A stretch of DNA of 16,556 bases from UBA10427 sp003500135. GTDB lineage: Bacteria > Bacteroidota > Bacteroidia > Cytophagales > Cyclobacteriaceae. The notes below the pieces were generated by a model. That model was given only the letters and a program-made list of their open reading frames with translations. It ran no database searches and was not told where the DNA came from. How positions within the stretch are numbered: position 1 is the first letter of the stretch; each line of letters opens with the position of its first letter. The DNA lies in contig CAWZYQ010000083.1 in the NCBI GenBank assembly GCA_963966275.1, forward strand, positions 1 to 16,556. Direction: 5' to 3'. Positions 1 to 7,545 of the stretch are shown piece after piece. Both the position numbers and the translations under genes were made by a program.

Positions 1-28
1 TAAGTAGAACAACTATTTGTCGGGTTAA

Positions 29-1786
29 TTAAATCCTTGCCTGGTAGGTATAAAGGTCGTAATAACGGCCTTTTTGTGCGTAAAGGGCTTCGTGGTTACC
101 ACGTTCAACTATTTTGCCTTGCTCTACTACAAGTATCTGATCGGCCTGCCGGATGGTACTCAAGCGGTGTGCAATAACCAATGTAGTACGGCCTTTCATC
201 AGCTGGTTCAAACTTTTCTGTATATAGGCCTCACTTTCGGCATCCAGGTTGGAGGTAGCTTCATCCAGGATCAGGATCTGCGGATCGGCCAAAATGGCCC
301 GTGCGATGGCAAGCCTTTGTCTTTGTCCACCTGAAAGCTTGACCCCTCGTTCGCCGATCAGGGTATTTAATCCATCATCAAAGCGGTCGGTAAATTCATC
401 CACATACGCCGCTTTAATGGCATTTTGCAGTTCGTGCTCACCGGCATCGGGGCGTGGGAACAGGATGTTGTCCCGTATGCTTCCTTCAAACAGGAAATCA
501 TCCTGCAACACCACTCCAAGGTTTTGGCGATAACTTTCCAGGGTCACTTTCGACAGGTCCTGCCCATCAATGCTAACGATTCCCTGCTGCGGTGTAAGAA
601 AGGAGGCAGCAATGCTGGCAATGGTGGTTTTACCCGAGCCCGAACTACCCACCAGGGCGGTCACTGTGCCGGGAGCGGCGTCAAAACTGATATCGTGGAG
701 CACAGGCTTATCAGCTTCATACGAAAAAGATACCGCTTCAAAAGCCAGGTCGCCTTTTACCTTTTTCAATTCAACAATCCGCTGTTCGTTTTCATTTTCC
801 ATCTCCAGCGCCATCACCTCCTCCATGCGGTCAAGCCCGGCAAAAGCTTCCGTGATCTGGCTGCCAATATTGCTCATCTGCACGATAGGGGCAATCAAAA
901 AGCCCAGGTATAAGGTAAAAGCGAAGAAGTCACCGATGGTCAGCTCGTCCTTGATGATCATATATCCGCCAATGCCCATGATGCCCACGCTGGCCAGGCC
1001 AAGCAATAGCGTAGCCGAGCTGGTCACCAGGCTGGTGGTGGTCAGGCTGCTTTTCACATTTTTAAACAGGCGGTCCACCCCATCGGCAAACGTATCGGAT
1101 TCCTGGTTTTCAGCATTAAAGCCTTTGATGACCCGTATCCCGTTCAACGATTCGGTCAACCTTCCGGTCACGTCGGCATTGATCTCGCCGCGCTTACGGA
1201 AAATGGGGCGGATGTATTTAAAAGCTTTTAGGGATATGAGCCCGAAGATCAGGAGCGGAATGATGACATATAGTGTCAGCATTGCACTGATGTTGATCAA
1301 TATTACCAGGGATACTACAGCAGTCAAAACGCCTCCCACCATCTGTACAAGTCCCGTTCCGACGAGGTTGCGCACCCCTTCCACATCGGTCATAATACGG
1401 CTGACCAGTTCGCCGGCCCGTGTATTGTTGAAATAGCTGATCGGTAAATGAATGATATGCCGTTGTACCTGAGCCCGCAGTTTGGCAATCAGGTTTTGCG
1501 CCTCCACGCTTAACAGCTTGGTCAGTAAATAGGAGGTTACGGATTGTATGATCAAGGCCACGCTGACCCCGATCAATAATAATTTCAGGAGCGAAGTATC
1601 TTTGTTGGCAATCACGTCGTCGATCAGGATCTTGCTGGCGCCGGGCAGGGCCAAACCTGAGAGCCGGTTGAAGATGATCAGGACAAGCCCCAACAACAAA
1701 AGCCCTTTGCGGGGCCATATGATGTTTCTAACGACATATTTTAAGGAAGAGGCTTTGGCGCGCTGGTTTTGGTTTTTAGTACTCAT
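29..1786 (-). CDS. ABC exporter half-transporter, MsbA/BmrA type (membrane domain fused to ATPase)
   Basis: Full-length 585-residue half-transporter, expected to dimerise in the inner membrane and export a lipid, drug or other hydrophobic substrate using ATP. The N-terminal half (about 25-325) has the six-helix ABC exporter membrane domain. The C-terminal ATPase has every key motif: Walker A GSSGSGKTT at 380-388, Q-loop Gln428, signature LSGGQ at 484-488, Walker B ILILDE at 504-509 with Glu509, and the H-loop His540 in VIAHR. It starts at an ATG and has the family's usual length. The TPR gene lies 78 bases upstream on the same strand, so the two may or may not be co-transcribed. No biosynthetic or periplasmic partner is next to it, so the substrate cannot be named; MsbA-like lipid flipping and multidrug export are both possible. 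The family call is secure. Confidence 0.95.
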   Translation of the reverse strand: MSTKNQNQRAKASSLKYVVRNIIWPRKGLLLLGLVLIIFNRLSGLALPGASKILIDDVIANKDTSLLKLLLIGVSVALIIQSVTSYLLTKLLSVEAQNLIAKLRAQVQRHIIHLPISYFNNTRAGELVSRIMTDVEGVRNLVGTGLVQMVGGVLTAVVSLVILINISAMLTLYVIIPLLIFGLISLKAFKYIRPIFRKRGEINADVTGRLTESLNGIRVIKGFNAENQESDTFADGVDRLFKNVKSSLTTTSLVTSSATLLLGLASVGIMGIGGYMIIKDELTIGDFFAFTLYLGFLIAPIVQMSNIGSQITEAFAGLDRMEEVMALEMENENEQRIVELKKVKGDLAFEAVSFSYEADKPVLHDISFDAAPGTVTALVGSSGSGKTTIASIAASFLTPQQGIVSIDGQDLSKVTLESYRQNLGVVLQDDFLFEGSIRDNILFPRPDAGEHELQNAIKAAYVDEFTDRFDDGLNTLIGERGVKLSGGQRQRLAIARAILADPQILILDEATSNLDAESEAYIQKSLNQLMKGRTTLVIAHRLSTIRQADQILVVEQGKIVERGNHEALYAQKGRYYDLYTYQARI

Positions 1787-1864
1787 TTAGCAACAAATGG
1801 ACATTGTACCATATTACGGAATACCCCATTAAAAGATTTATAATGTGGCAAAAAATATTGATTG

Positions 1865-3397
1865 TTATTCGTCTTCAGTATCCATAACCTTGTATCCTAC
1901 ATTATTTTCCAGCATTTGTCGAATGGTTTTCAGTTCCTTTTCCATACGGTCTGCCGCTTCATTAAGACGAGTCGCGATTTCGGCTGGTTCTCCCTTGAGG
2001 CCGGTTAATTGAAGCAGGTTGATCAGGCCCAAAATACTGGAAACGGGGGCCCTGAGTTTGTATGTGTTAAGAAACAAATACCTGGCGATTGTTCGGTTTT
2101 TATCTTTGAGCTGTTCCGTACGTAGTAGTACCTTCAGTTCTAATTGTTCGTTGAGCGATTTAAGCTCTTCTGCTTGTTGTTCTATTTCAATTTGATTTGC
2201 CTCAATATGCCTGTTTTTTGTTTTCATTTCCTCGTTAGCTTTTTGTAGTATGTTGTGGTTGCGAATTAACATCCAGGTTAATCCTCCTAATACGATAAGA
2301 AAAGTGGTAATGCCCAATATGAACATGGATTGAGTACGTAATCGTTGCTGGCTTTGTTCCTGAAGGCTTTTCAGTACTTCATTTTCCTTGGTGTTTATTT
2401 TCGACCCATAGGATGCCTTTAAAAAATTGATTTGCTGATTATTGATCGAATTGAATAAAGAATCGCGAATGGCGATATGCTTTTTATAGTTGTCAAGCGC
2501 CAATTTATTTTTACCCATATCTTCATACACTTGGGAGGTCTTTTTGAATGCTTTCAACAACAAGTCTTGCGCTTTTGAATCTTCAGCATTATCCATCGCT
2601 TTGAATAAATATGATAATGCTTCCTGAAATGTGCCCTGTGCTTTGCAGGCATCTGCCAGGTTGATATAAGACATCACTATACCACGACCATCTTTCAAAG
2701 ATTCCCGCAGCTTGAGCGATTGCTCGAAATAAGTTCTTGCCTGAACAATGTTGTTTCGCTGTAAAGCTATCTTGCCCAGGCCTTCGTAGCTGTATGCAAT
2801 AAAGCGGTCATTTCCCAGTACTTTGGCTTTTTCAAGCCCTTGATTGTAGTATTCATAGGCACTTTCAAGAGCGTCGAGTTGAAGATAGCTTTCTCCCAGA
2901 TTATTGAGGAGTAGCGCCTCAATATCAGCCATGGTACTGTCTACTACTTCATGTGCCCTTAATTGATATTTTAAGGCCTCATCCGTATTTCCAAGTTTTT
3001 TATATGCCTCAGCTATATTGTTTAAGGTAACGGCGACGCCCCTTTGAAAATTGGTTTGTTCATATATGCGTAGTGCGGAATAATAATAATCAATCGCCTG
3101 GTTGTAGTTTCCCTGTGAACGGTAGGCGCTACCCAGGATGGAAAGGCTTCTGGCTTTTCCCTTTTCGTAACCAATTGAATCTGCTATTTCAAGGGCGCCT
3201 TTAGCCTGCATCAATCCTTTTTCAGGAAACTGGTTGAGTGATGAAAAGGCCATTTCATTTATGGCATCTACCTTAGCGATGCCCGATGAAAGATCGGCCG
3301 GGCTATTGTCAGAGGCCGGGTCAGACTGCACAATGTGGCCGGTAAGGCCTATTATTATGAAAAAGGCTACGAGTACGTTGCCAAAAAAACGATTCAT
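1865..3397 (-). CDS. TPR-repeat membrane protein with degenerate histidine-kinase-like DHp domain and no ATPase domain
   Basis: About 510 residues from the ATG at 3397. A GTG eight codons earlier is possible, but the ATG directly precedes a hydrophobic signal-like segment (about 4-22). Residues 60-325 are tandem tetratricopeptide repeats with the alternating Gly/Ala/Tyr pattern, presumably periplasmic. A membrane helix follows at about 358-378, then a charged coiled coil (385-435). The last 75 residues resemble the dimerisation helices of a histidine kinase: the KLRAPVSSILGL stretch matches Bacteroidota sensor kinases. The residue before that Lys, where the phospho-acceptor His is expected, is Tyr446 (codon TAC at 2060-2062), and the protein ends after the second helix without an ATP-binding domain. 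It is therefore probably not a kinase; it could be a scaffold or a partner of another kinase. The flanking gaps are 78 and 173 bases, so it may have its own promoter. Confidence 0.82.
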   Translation of the reverse strand: MNRFFGNVLVAFFIIIGLTGHIVQSDPASDNSPADLSSGIAKVDAINEMAFSSLNQFPEKGLMQAKGALEIADSIGYEKGKARSLSILGSAYRSQGNYNQAIDYYYSALRIYEQTNFQRGVAVTLNNIAEAYKKLGNTDEALKYQLRAHEVVDSTMADIEALLLNNLGESYLQLDALESAYEYYNQGLEKAKVLGNDRFIAYSYEGLGKIALQRNNIVQARTYFEQSLKLRESLKDGRGIVMSYINLADACKAQGTFQEALSYLFKAMDNAEDSKAQDLLLKAFKKTSQVYEDMGKNKLALDNYKKHIAIRDSLFNSINNQQINFLKASYGSKINTKENEVLKSLQEQSQQRLRTQSMFILGITTFLIVLGGLTWMLIRNHNILQKANEEMKTKNRHIEANQIEIEQQAEELKSLNEQLELKVLLRTEQLKDKNRTIARYLFLNTYKLRAPVSSILGLINLLQLTGLKGEPAEIATRLNEAADRMEKELKTIRQMLENNVGYKVMDTEDE

Positions 3398-3570
3398 ATT
3401 GGTATTAATTTGAGTCAGCACATGGGTCTTTCGTTAACGGCTCCATGTAGTTATGTTACATTTAAATAGTATATTGCGCTAAATTAAAACACAATATGAA
3501 TAATAATAACTAATTAATAAAATAAATTCTTGAAAAAGTACATTTAGTTTGAAGGAGGTGCCGTATTAAA

Positions 3571-3888
3571 TTAATATTTTGGTACCTCAGGATCAATTTC
3601 ATCCGACCATGCAAGGATGCCACCTTTCAGGTTATACAGGTTATCCAATTTATGATTTTGTTCCAGATATTGCACTATATTGGCGCTTCTTTTGCCCGAA
3701 CGGCAGTGGATGATCACTTTTTTATCAGTGGCAATTTTGCTTACATTTTGCGGAACCGTGTTCATCGGGATAAACTCACCGCCGATATTGGCAAAATCCC
3801 TTTCGTTTTGCTCACGGACATCAATAAGTTGAAAGTCTTCACCCTTGTCGATCATTTCCTTCAGGGTTTTCACATCAATTTCTTTCAT
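3571..3888 (-). CDS. Stand-alone rhodanese-domain sulfurtransferase
   Basis: Single rhodanese domain of 105 residues, probably cytoplasmic because no signal peptide is seen. The CDC25/rhodanese fold is recognisable from LIDVRE (21-26), the active loop HCRSGKRS (61-68) with catalytic Cys62 as the persulfide-bearing residue, and the end GGILAWSDEIDP (89-100). That ending resembles the rhodanese domain fused to the C-terminus of MoeB/ThiF-like adenylyltransferases, but here the domain is alone. I chose the ATG at 3888; an upstream TTG at 3921 would add eleven polar residues that are not part of the domain. It probably moves sulfane sulfur to an acceptor. It is not in an obvious operon: 65 bases separate it from the TM2 gene upstream and 173 AT-rich bases separate it from the TPR gene downstream. 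The thiol genes lie nearby on the other strand. Confidence 0.92.
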   Translation of the reverse strand: MKEIDVKTLKEMIDKGEDFQLIDVREQNERDFANIGGEFIPMNTVPQNVSKIATDKKVIIHCRSGKRSANIVQYLEQNHKLDNLYNLKGGILAWSDEIDPEVPKY

Positions 3889-3953
3889 GTTTTTGTTGTT
3901 TGGGTTACCAATAAAAATCAATCAACCTTGCAATTGTTTCAGTAACAAAAGAC

Positions 3954-4328
3954 CTAGCCTTTGATTTCACCGTAATTATTGGAAACTGCAATTAGTACGT
4001 CGTTGGCCACACCTCTGTTGTATTCAAATGCCATATTCTGGTAGTTGATCAGGTCTACAATGGAACCGATAAAACAAAGGCCAATGGTGAATAAATAGAG
4101 TAAGCCAAGACCAATTTGATTCACCACGAAACGCTGCAAACCGGGCAATAGAAACAATCCGCCAAGGGCCGAAAGCAAGACTAATTGCGGGTCGCGTCTT
4201 CGTGCGCGATATATATTGGCAAATACTTTCAAATCTTCTTCACTCATTCCTTTTGTAATTTCATGAATATACGCCAGCTCCTGCTGCTGTAATTCCGGAA
4301 ATAATTCTATCATTCGTGCCATATTCAT
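3954..4328 (-). CDS. TM2-domain membrane protein
   Basis: Protein of 124 residues. The N-terminal 45 residues are charged and probably cytosolic. Two hydrophobic helices follow, about 48-64 and 70-93, joined by the short turn GLQRFVVNQIG. This spacing and the ending GSIVDLI match the TM2 domain family, small two-helix proteins of unknown molecular function. A short polar tail follows. The start ATG at 4328 lies two bases downstream of the DUF2752 stop codon, so the two are almost certainly co-transcribed; a second ATG at 4322 would remove only two residues. TM2 and DUF2752 genes are often neighbours in Bacteroidota, which suggests that they work together, but I know of no established function for the pair. 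Confidence 0.85.
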   Translation of the reverse strand: MNMARMIELFPELQQQELAYIHEITKGMSEEDLKVFANIYRARRRDPQLVLLSALGGLFLLPGLQRFVVNQIGLGLLYLFTIGLCFIGSIVDLINYQNMAFEYNRGVANDVLIAVSNNYGEIKG

Positions 4329-4330
4329 AT

Positions 4331-4639
4331 TTATTTAGATTTAGATAAATTCTTTTGAAAAATATTGAGGGTTAGTTGTCCCCAGCGAAAAGTAATAATG
4401 ATCAAGGCCGGTATGCCAAGGGCATGCATCTCAAAAGACTCCATGATACTGCCATTCATAAGCAAGGCAATAGACCTGCCGAGCCCACAACCCGGACAAA
4501 AATCAAATCCCATTTGAGCAATCGGACAAATGGTGAAATGCGTTGCACTATGTGGATCGGTAAACGTAAGCGCCGCCAAAGCAACCGACCAAAAGCGCCA
4601 CTCCATATTTATTCGCAACCATTTCATTGTATTTCTCAT
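4331..4639 (-). CDS. DUF2752 family small membrane protein
   Basis: About 102 residues from the ATG at 4639. An ATG at 4627 and a TTG at 4672 are alternatives; the TTG form adds only a basic, unconserved stretch. The defining feature is FCPGCGLGRSIALL (47-60), the Cys-Pro-Gly-Cys-Gly-Leu motif that marks DUF2752. It lies between a first hydrophobic segment (about 15-27) and a second one (about 73-86). A third Cys at position 38 (ICPI) could join the CxxC pair in a disulfide or metal site, but that is inference. The stop is two bases before the TM2 start, so this is the first gene of a two-gene unit reading away from the divergent sigma-factor gene. The roughly 150 bases between them must hold both promoters. 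No function is known for the family. Confidence 0.82.
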   Translation of the reverse strand: MRNTMKWLRINMEWRFWSVALAALTFTDPHSATHFTICPIAQMGFDFCPGCGLGRSIALLMNGSIMESFEMHALGIPALIIITFRWGQLTLNIFQKNLSKSK

Positions 4640-4791
4640 TGATTTTTGTGGTTTACTTCTTCTTTGATGCAAGCCAGAAGGAGTAGGTTACAAATTTGTT
4701 CAATTTATGTTTTTTCGGTTTTTTGAATAGCCTGTGGAAAAGTTTAAATTGATAGGTAACCAGAAAGTGTCAGCAGGCATCTAAGCAGTAC

Positions 4792-5370
4792 ATGGATCGG
4801 AAAACCGAAAAAGAATTGTTGAAAAAGGCAAAGGCAGGTCATATTCCGTCGTACGAAGACCTGATGGCTGATTGCCGGAACAAAATTTATCAAAGCCTTT
4901 GTGCGTTGCTAATTAACAATACGGATGCGGAGGAAGTATTGCATGATGCCTGTATAAAAGCCTGGCAACAACTGCCCCGTTTTCGCGGAGATTCCCGCTT
5001 TTCAACCTGGCTTCATAAAATTGCCCGTAATGAGGCCCTTATGAGATTGAGAAGCTCTAAAAACCGGTTGAAGCATGAAAGCACACAGGAAGAGCTGCCG
5101 GTGGAAAAGATGGGTGAAACACGGTCTGCTTTTGATGCTTTGCGACAATATGACCGGAAGCTTTATCTTAAAAAGGCCATGATCAGATTGAAAAAGGATG
5201 AAAGAATGGCGCTCTCCCTCTTTTATTTTGAAGAACAATCCATCAGGGAAATTGAGGAAGCAACGGGCTGGTCCAATTCGAATATTAAAATATTGCTCTA
5301 TCGCGGCCGCAACAATCTTTATCGGGAATTGCGTACATTACTAAAAAATGAAGTGGAGGATTTGTTATGA
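4792..5370 (+). CDS. RNA polymerase ECF-type sigma factor
   Basis: Sigma-70 family protein of 192 residues containing only regions 2 and 4, the ECF layout. Region 2 spans about 20-90 and includes DAEEVLHDACIKAWQQL (45-61) and FRGDSRFSTWLHKIARNEAL (64-83), which bind core polymerase and the -10 element. A polar linker follows (90-120). Region 4 spans about 125-182, with a helix-turn-helix at FEEQSIREIEEATGWSNSNI (146-165) and the recognition-helix end KILLYRGRNNLYREL. The stop overlaps the start of the next gene in an ATGA (5367-5370), so translation is coupled to the putative anti-sigma factor. It heads a run that continues into OsmC and MetZ, making those genes candidate targets, including by autoregulation. 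I could not define its own promoter. Confidence 0.95.
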   Translation: MDRKTEKELLKKAKAGHIPSYEDLMADCRNKIYQSLCALLINNTDAEEVLHDACIKAWQQLPRFRGDSRFSTWLHKIARNEALMRLRSSKNRLKHESTQEELPVEKMGETRSAFDALRQYDRKLYLKKAMIRLKKDERMALSLFYFEEQSIREIEEATGWSNSNIKILLYRGRNNLYRELRTLLKNEVEDLL

Positions 5371-5756
5371 AACAATTATGGAATAACGACGACTGGGTGA
5401 AAAACCAAATGAGAGACACGTTTGATGAAACACCGCAAGATCATTTTGCCGAACGTTTGGCCATGGCCTTGCGCCGAACGCCTCAAAAGGAAAACCTTCT
5501 CAGAAAGTGGAAGATCTGGCTTATTTCGGCAGGGATAATATGGTTTGTGCTACTAACCGGAATAGCTTATGGAATTGCACAGTCAGGATATTTAAGTCAG
5601 ATAAAGGGGCTCGAATCGTTTAATTCGTGGTGGCTCATAGCCGGCCTGGTGGCGGTATTCCTGTATTTCCGATCAATTGTTACCTTTGTTTTGATTTTGC
5701 TTTATAACAAATTAAAAAACCTTTCGAATGAAAATAGAACTCTCACGGCAGGATGA
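5367..5756 (+). CDS. Putative membrane anti-sigma factor (two transmembrane helices)
   Basis: Protein of 129 residues not assigned to a named family by sequence alone. The N-terminal 48 residues are charged and should be cytosolic, with the stretch DETPQDHFAERLAMALRRTP (20-39) as a likely helix. Two membrane helices follow at about 49-70 and 87-113, then a short polar tail. Position is the main argument: its ATG overlaps the sigma factor stop by four bases, the arrangement expected when an anti-sigma factor must be made in step with its sigma factor. I see no zinc-binding HxxxCxxC motif, so it is not a classical ZAS-domain protein. Its 3' end overlaps the OsmC gene by 29 bases. The anti-sigma role is inferred from context and topology; a small membrane protein of other function is possible. 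Confidence 0.7.
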   Translation: MKQLWNNDDWVKNQMRDTFDETPQDHFAERLAMALRRTPQKENLLRKWKIWLISAGIIWFVLLTGIAYGIAQSGYLSQIKGLESFNSWWLIAGLVAVFLYFRSIVTFVLILLYNKLKNLSNENRTLTAG

Positions 5757-6147
5757 TGCTTATCATATGCAGGCGGTCAATGAGGATGGCTGTACCGTTG
5801 ACACTGATGGCGCTGAAAAGATCGGTGGCAGCAATAAGGGCATGCGGCCCATGCAACTGCTTCTGGTGGGAATAGGTAGCTGCAGTAGTATTGATGTGAT
5901 ATCTATATTAAAAAAGATGAAGCAGCCGTTGGAGGATATAAAGATCACCGTAACGGCTGAGCGTGAAGAGAATAAAGCCCCCGCTCTTTTTACAGATATA
6001 CATGTACATTTTCGGATGTACGGGGAAATGGATGAAGAAAAGGCGGAAAGGGCAGTACACCTTTCCATGGAAAAGTATTGTTCAGTTACCCGAATCCTGG
6101 AAAAAACGGCCAATATTACCTGGTCATACGAGCTCAATCCGTCCTGA
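5728..6147 (+). CDS. OsmC/Ohr-family peroxiredoxin-like protein
   Basis: Protein of 139 residues of the OsmC superfamily, close to the YhfA-like branch. Both active cysteines are present: Cys52 in GIGSCSSIDVISIL (48-61) and Cys118 in EKYCSVTRIL (115-124). In OsmC/Ohr proteins the first attacks an organic hydroperoxide and the second resolves it; some YhfA-like members have no proven substrate. An early beta-sheet segment with NKGMRPMQLLLVG (36-48) precedes the first Cys helix, as is usual. The start ATG lies inside the last 29 bases of the putative anti-sigma gene, in another frame, so the two are translationally linked. The stop is 41 bases before metZ. The placement suggests thiol and peroxide stress under control of the sigma pair. 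No signal peptide; cytosolic. Confidence 0.88.
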   Translation: MKIELSRQDDAYHMQAVNEDGCTVDTDGAEKIGGSNKGMRPMQLLLVGIGSCSSIDVISILKKMKQPLEDIKITVTAEREENKAPALFTDIHVHFRMYGEMDEEKAERAVHLSMEKYCSVTRILEKTANITWSYELNPS

Positions 6148-6188
6148 CTTCCATGTTAAAACCATTACTCTTTTAAAGAAAACCGCGC

Positions 6189-7370
6189 ATGAAGCCTTCA
6201 AAACATTTTGAAACGCGAGCCATTCGCACACAATCCGAGCGTAGTTCGCAAGGGGAACATTCGGCGCCTATTTATGCCACCTCCAGTTTCATATTTGAAG
6301 ATGCCGAGCACGCCAGGGCATTGTTTAGCAATGAAATTGAAGGCAACATTTACAGCCGCTACAGCAATCCGAACAATGACGAGTTCATTGATAAGCTATG
6401 CTTGCTCGAAGGCTGTGAAGACGGTATGGCCATGGCATCCGGAATGGCGGCCATGTTTACCAGTATGGCGGCATTTCTCAATCAGGGAGACCATCTGTTG
6501 ATCTGCCGGAGTGTTTTTGGTTCCACCCATCAGATCACGACCCAGCTTTTGCCACGCTGGGGCATCACGCATACCTACGTAGATATTGACCGACCGGAAT
6601 CGTGGGAAAGTGCGGTTGAACCCAATACCAAAATGTTTTTTCTGGAAACGCCTTCCAACCCCGGACTGGATATCATCGACCTGGGGTTTGCCTCTGCTAT
6701 TTGTAAAAAGCATGGAATAATGCTCAATGTTGACAATTGCTTTGCCACGCCTTATATTCAGCAACCCGCTTTGTGGGGGGCGGATATCGTCACGCATTCT
6801 GCGACCAAATTTATCGACGGACAGGGCCGTGTACTTGGCGGCGCTATATTGGGCCCAAAAAAAATAATTGAAAAAGTGAGGTTTTTTGCTCGACATACCG
6901 GTCCGGCCATGTCGCCTTTTCATGGCTGGCTTTTATCCAAAAGCCTGGAAACGCTTCCTGTAAGAATGGAAAAGCATTGCGAAAATGCTATGAACCTTGC
7001 CTTGTTCCTTGAGGAGAAAAACGGCGTCAATTGGGTGAAATATCCTTTTTTGCCCAAACACCCCCAACACGATATCGCAAGAAAGCAAATGAAGCTTGGC
7101 GGAGGCCTGGTGACTTTCGAGCTGGATGGCGGATTAAAAGCCGGTCAAAAATTCTGGGACAACATCCGGATGATCAGCAGGTCTTCTAATCTGGGCGACA
7201 CCAGAACCATAGCCACCCATCCGGCCAGCACCACGCACTCCAAACTAAGTGCTGAAGAACGGGCGGCGGTCGGCATTACGGATGGTTTGATTCGTATTTC
7301 TGTTGGTCTGGAGCACATCGATGACATCATTTCCGATATCAGTCAGGCGGTGGACCAGGCCGATGGCTAA
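6189..7370 (+). CDS. metZ: O-succinylhomoserine sulfhydrylase (Cys/Met metabolism PLP enzyme)
   Basis: Protein of 393 residues, full length for the family. It uses pyridoxal phosphate to join an O-acylhomoserine with sulfide, giving homocysteine for methionine synthesis in the cytosol. The PLP lysine is Lys207 in HSATKFIDGQGRVLGG (203-218); the TK-[FY]-x-DGQGRVLGG form is characteristic of MetZ rather than MetB or MetC. Phosphate-binding Tyr55 and Arg57 lie in YSRYSNP (55-61), the ring-stacking region is around 103-115, and the PLP-pyridine Asp182 is in NVDNCFATPY (180-189). The C-terminal substrate-binding Arg is probably in GLIRISVGLE. The gene follows osmC by 41 bases on the same strand with no terminator between, so it probably belongs to the sigma-factor transcript. 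MetB-like or O-acetylhomoserine activity cannot be excluded, but MetZ is the best call. Confidence 0.93.
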   Translation: MKPSKHFETRAIRTQSERSSQGEHSAPIYATSSFIFEDAEHARALFSNEIEGNIYSRYSNPNNDEFIDKLCLLEGCEDGMAMASGMAAMFTSMAAFLNQGDHLLICRSVFGSTHQITTQLLPRWGITHTYVDIDRPESWESAVEPNTKMFFLETPSNPGLDIIDLGFASAICKKHGIMLNVDNCFATPYIQQPALWGADIVTHSATKFIDGQGRVLGGAILGPKKIIEKVRFFARHTGPAMSPFHGWLLSKSLETLPVRMEKHCENAMNLALFLEEKNGVNWVKYPFLPKHPQHDIARKQMKLGGGLVTFELDGGLKAGQKFWDNIRMISRSSNLGDTRTIATHPASTTHSKLSAEERAAVGITDGLIRISVGLEHIDDIISDISQAVDQADG

Positions 7371-7490
7371 CTCGAATCAACACCGCGCAATATGCGTACG
7401 ATCACAATTAGTTTCTGCCTGCGCAATGTGACAAGCGCACGTATCGAAAAAGCGTATATAAAAACCAGCGTAGGGTGAAGGGGTATTGGG

Positions 7491-7509
7491 AATGTGATAT
7501 TATCACATT
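7491..7509. promoter_or_regulatory. Perfect 19-bp palindrome, probable operator
   Basis: AATGTGATATTATCACATT is a perfect inverted repeat with 9-base arms around a single central T. It lies 36 bases before the ATG of the cysH-like remnant and about 120 bases after metZ. The core TGTGA-N5-TCACA looks like a CRP/FNR-type site but is one base shorter than the usual N6 spacing. Single half-sites lie nearby: TCACA at 7402-7406 and TGTGA at 7427-7431. No T-run follows and the perfect symmetry leaves almost no loop, so a transcription-factor site fits better than a terminator. The binding protein is unknown. Confidence 0.5.
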
Positions 7510-7545
7510 AGAAAAATACTAATTTGATACGCGCTTAACCTGCCT

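Noticed and set aside
570..1436. Long plus-strand open frame of 288 codons opposite the ABC transporter gene
   Set aside because: It lies wholly antisense to a gene with every ABC motif, and its Ser/Arg/Met-rich translation is typical of a shadow frame.
3551..3560. GAAGGAGGTG, a textbook Shine-Dalgarno sequence on the plus strand
   Set aside because: No open frame starts behind it on the plus strand, and the region is the AT-rich gap between two minus-strand genes. Probably chance.
3889..3921. TTG start extending the rhodanese protein by eleven residues
   Set aside because: The added residues are polar and lie outside the domain, and the ATG at 3888 begins right before the first conserved strand.
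7491..7509. Naming the palindrome a CRP site
   Set aside because: The spacing between TGTGA and TCACA is five bases, not six, and the organism is not a gammaproteobacterium. Only an unassigned operator is supported.
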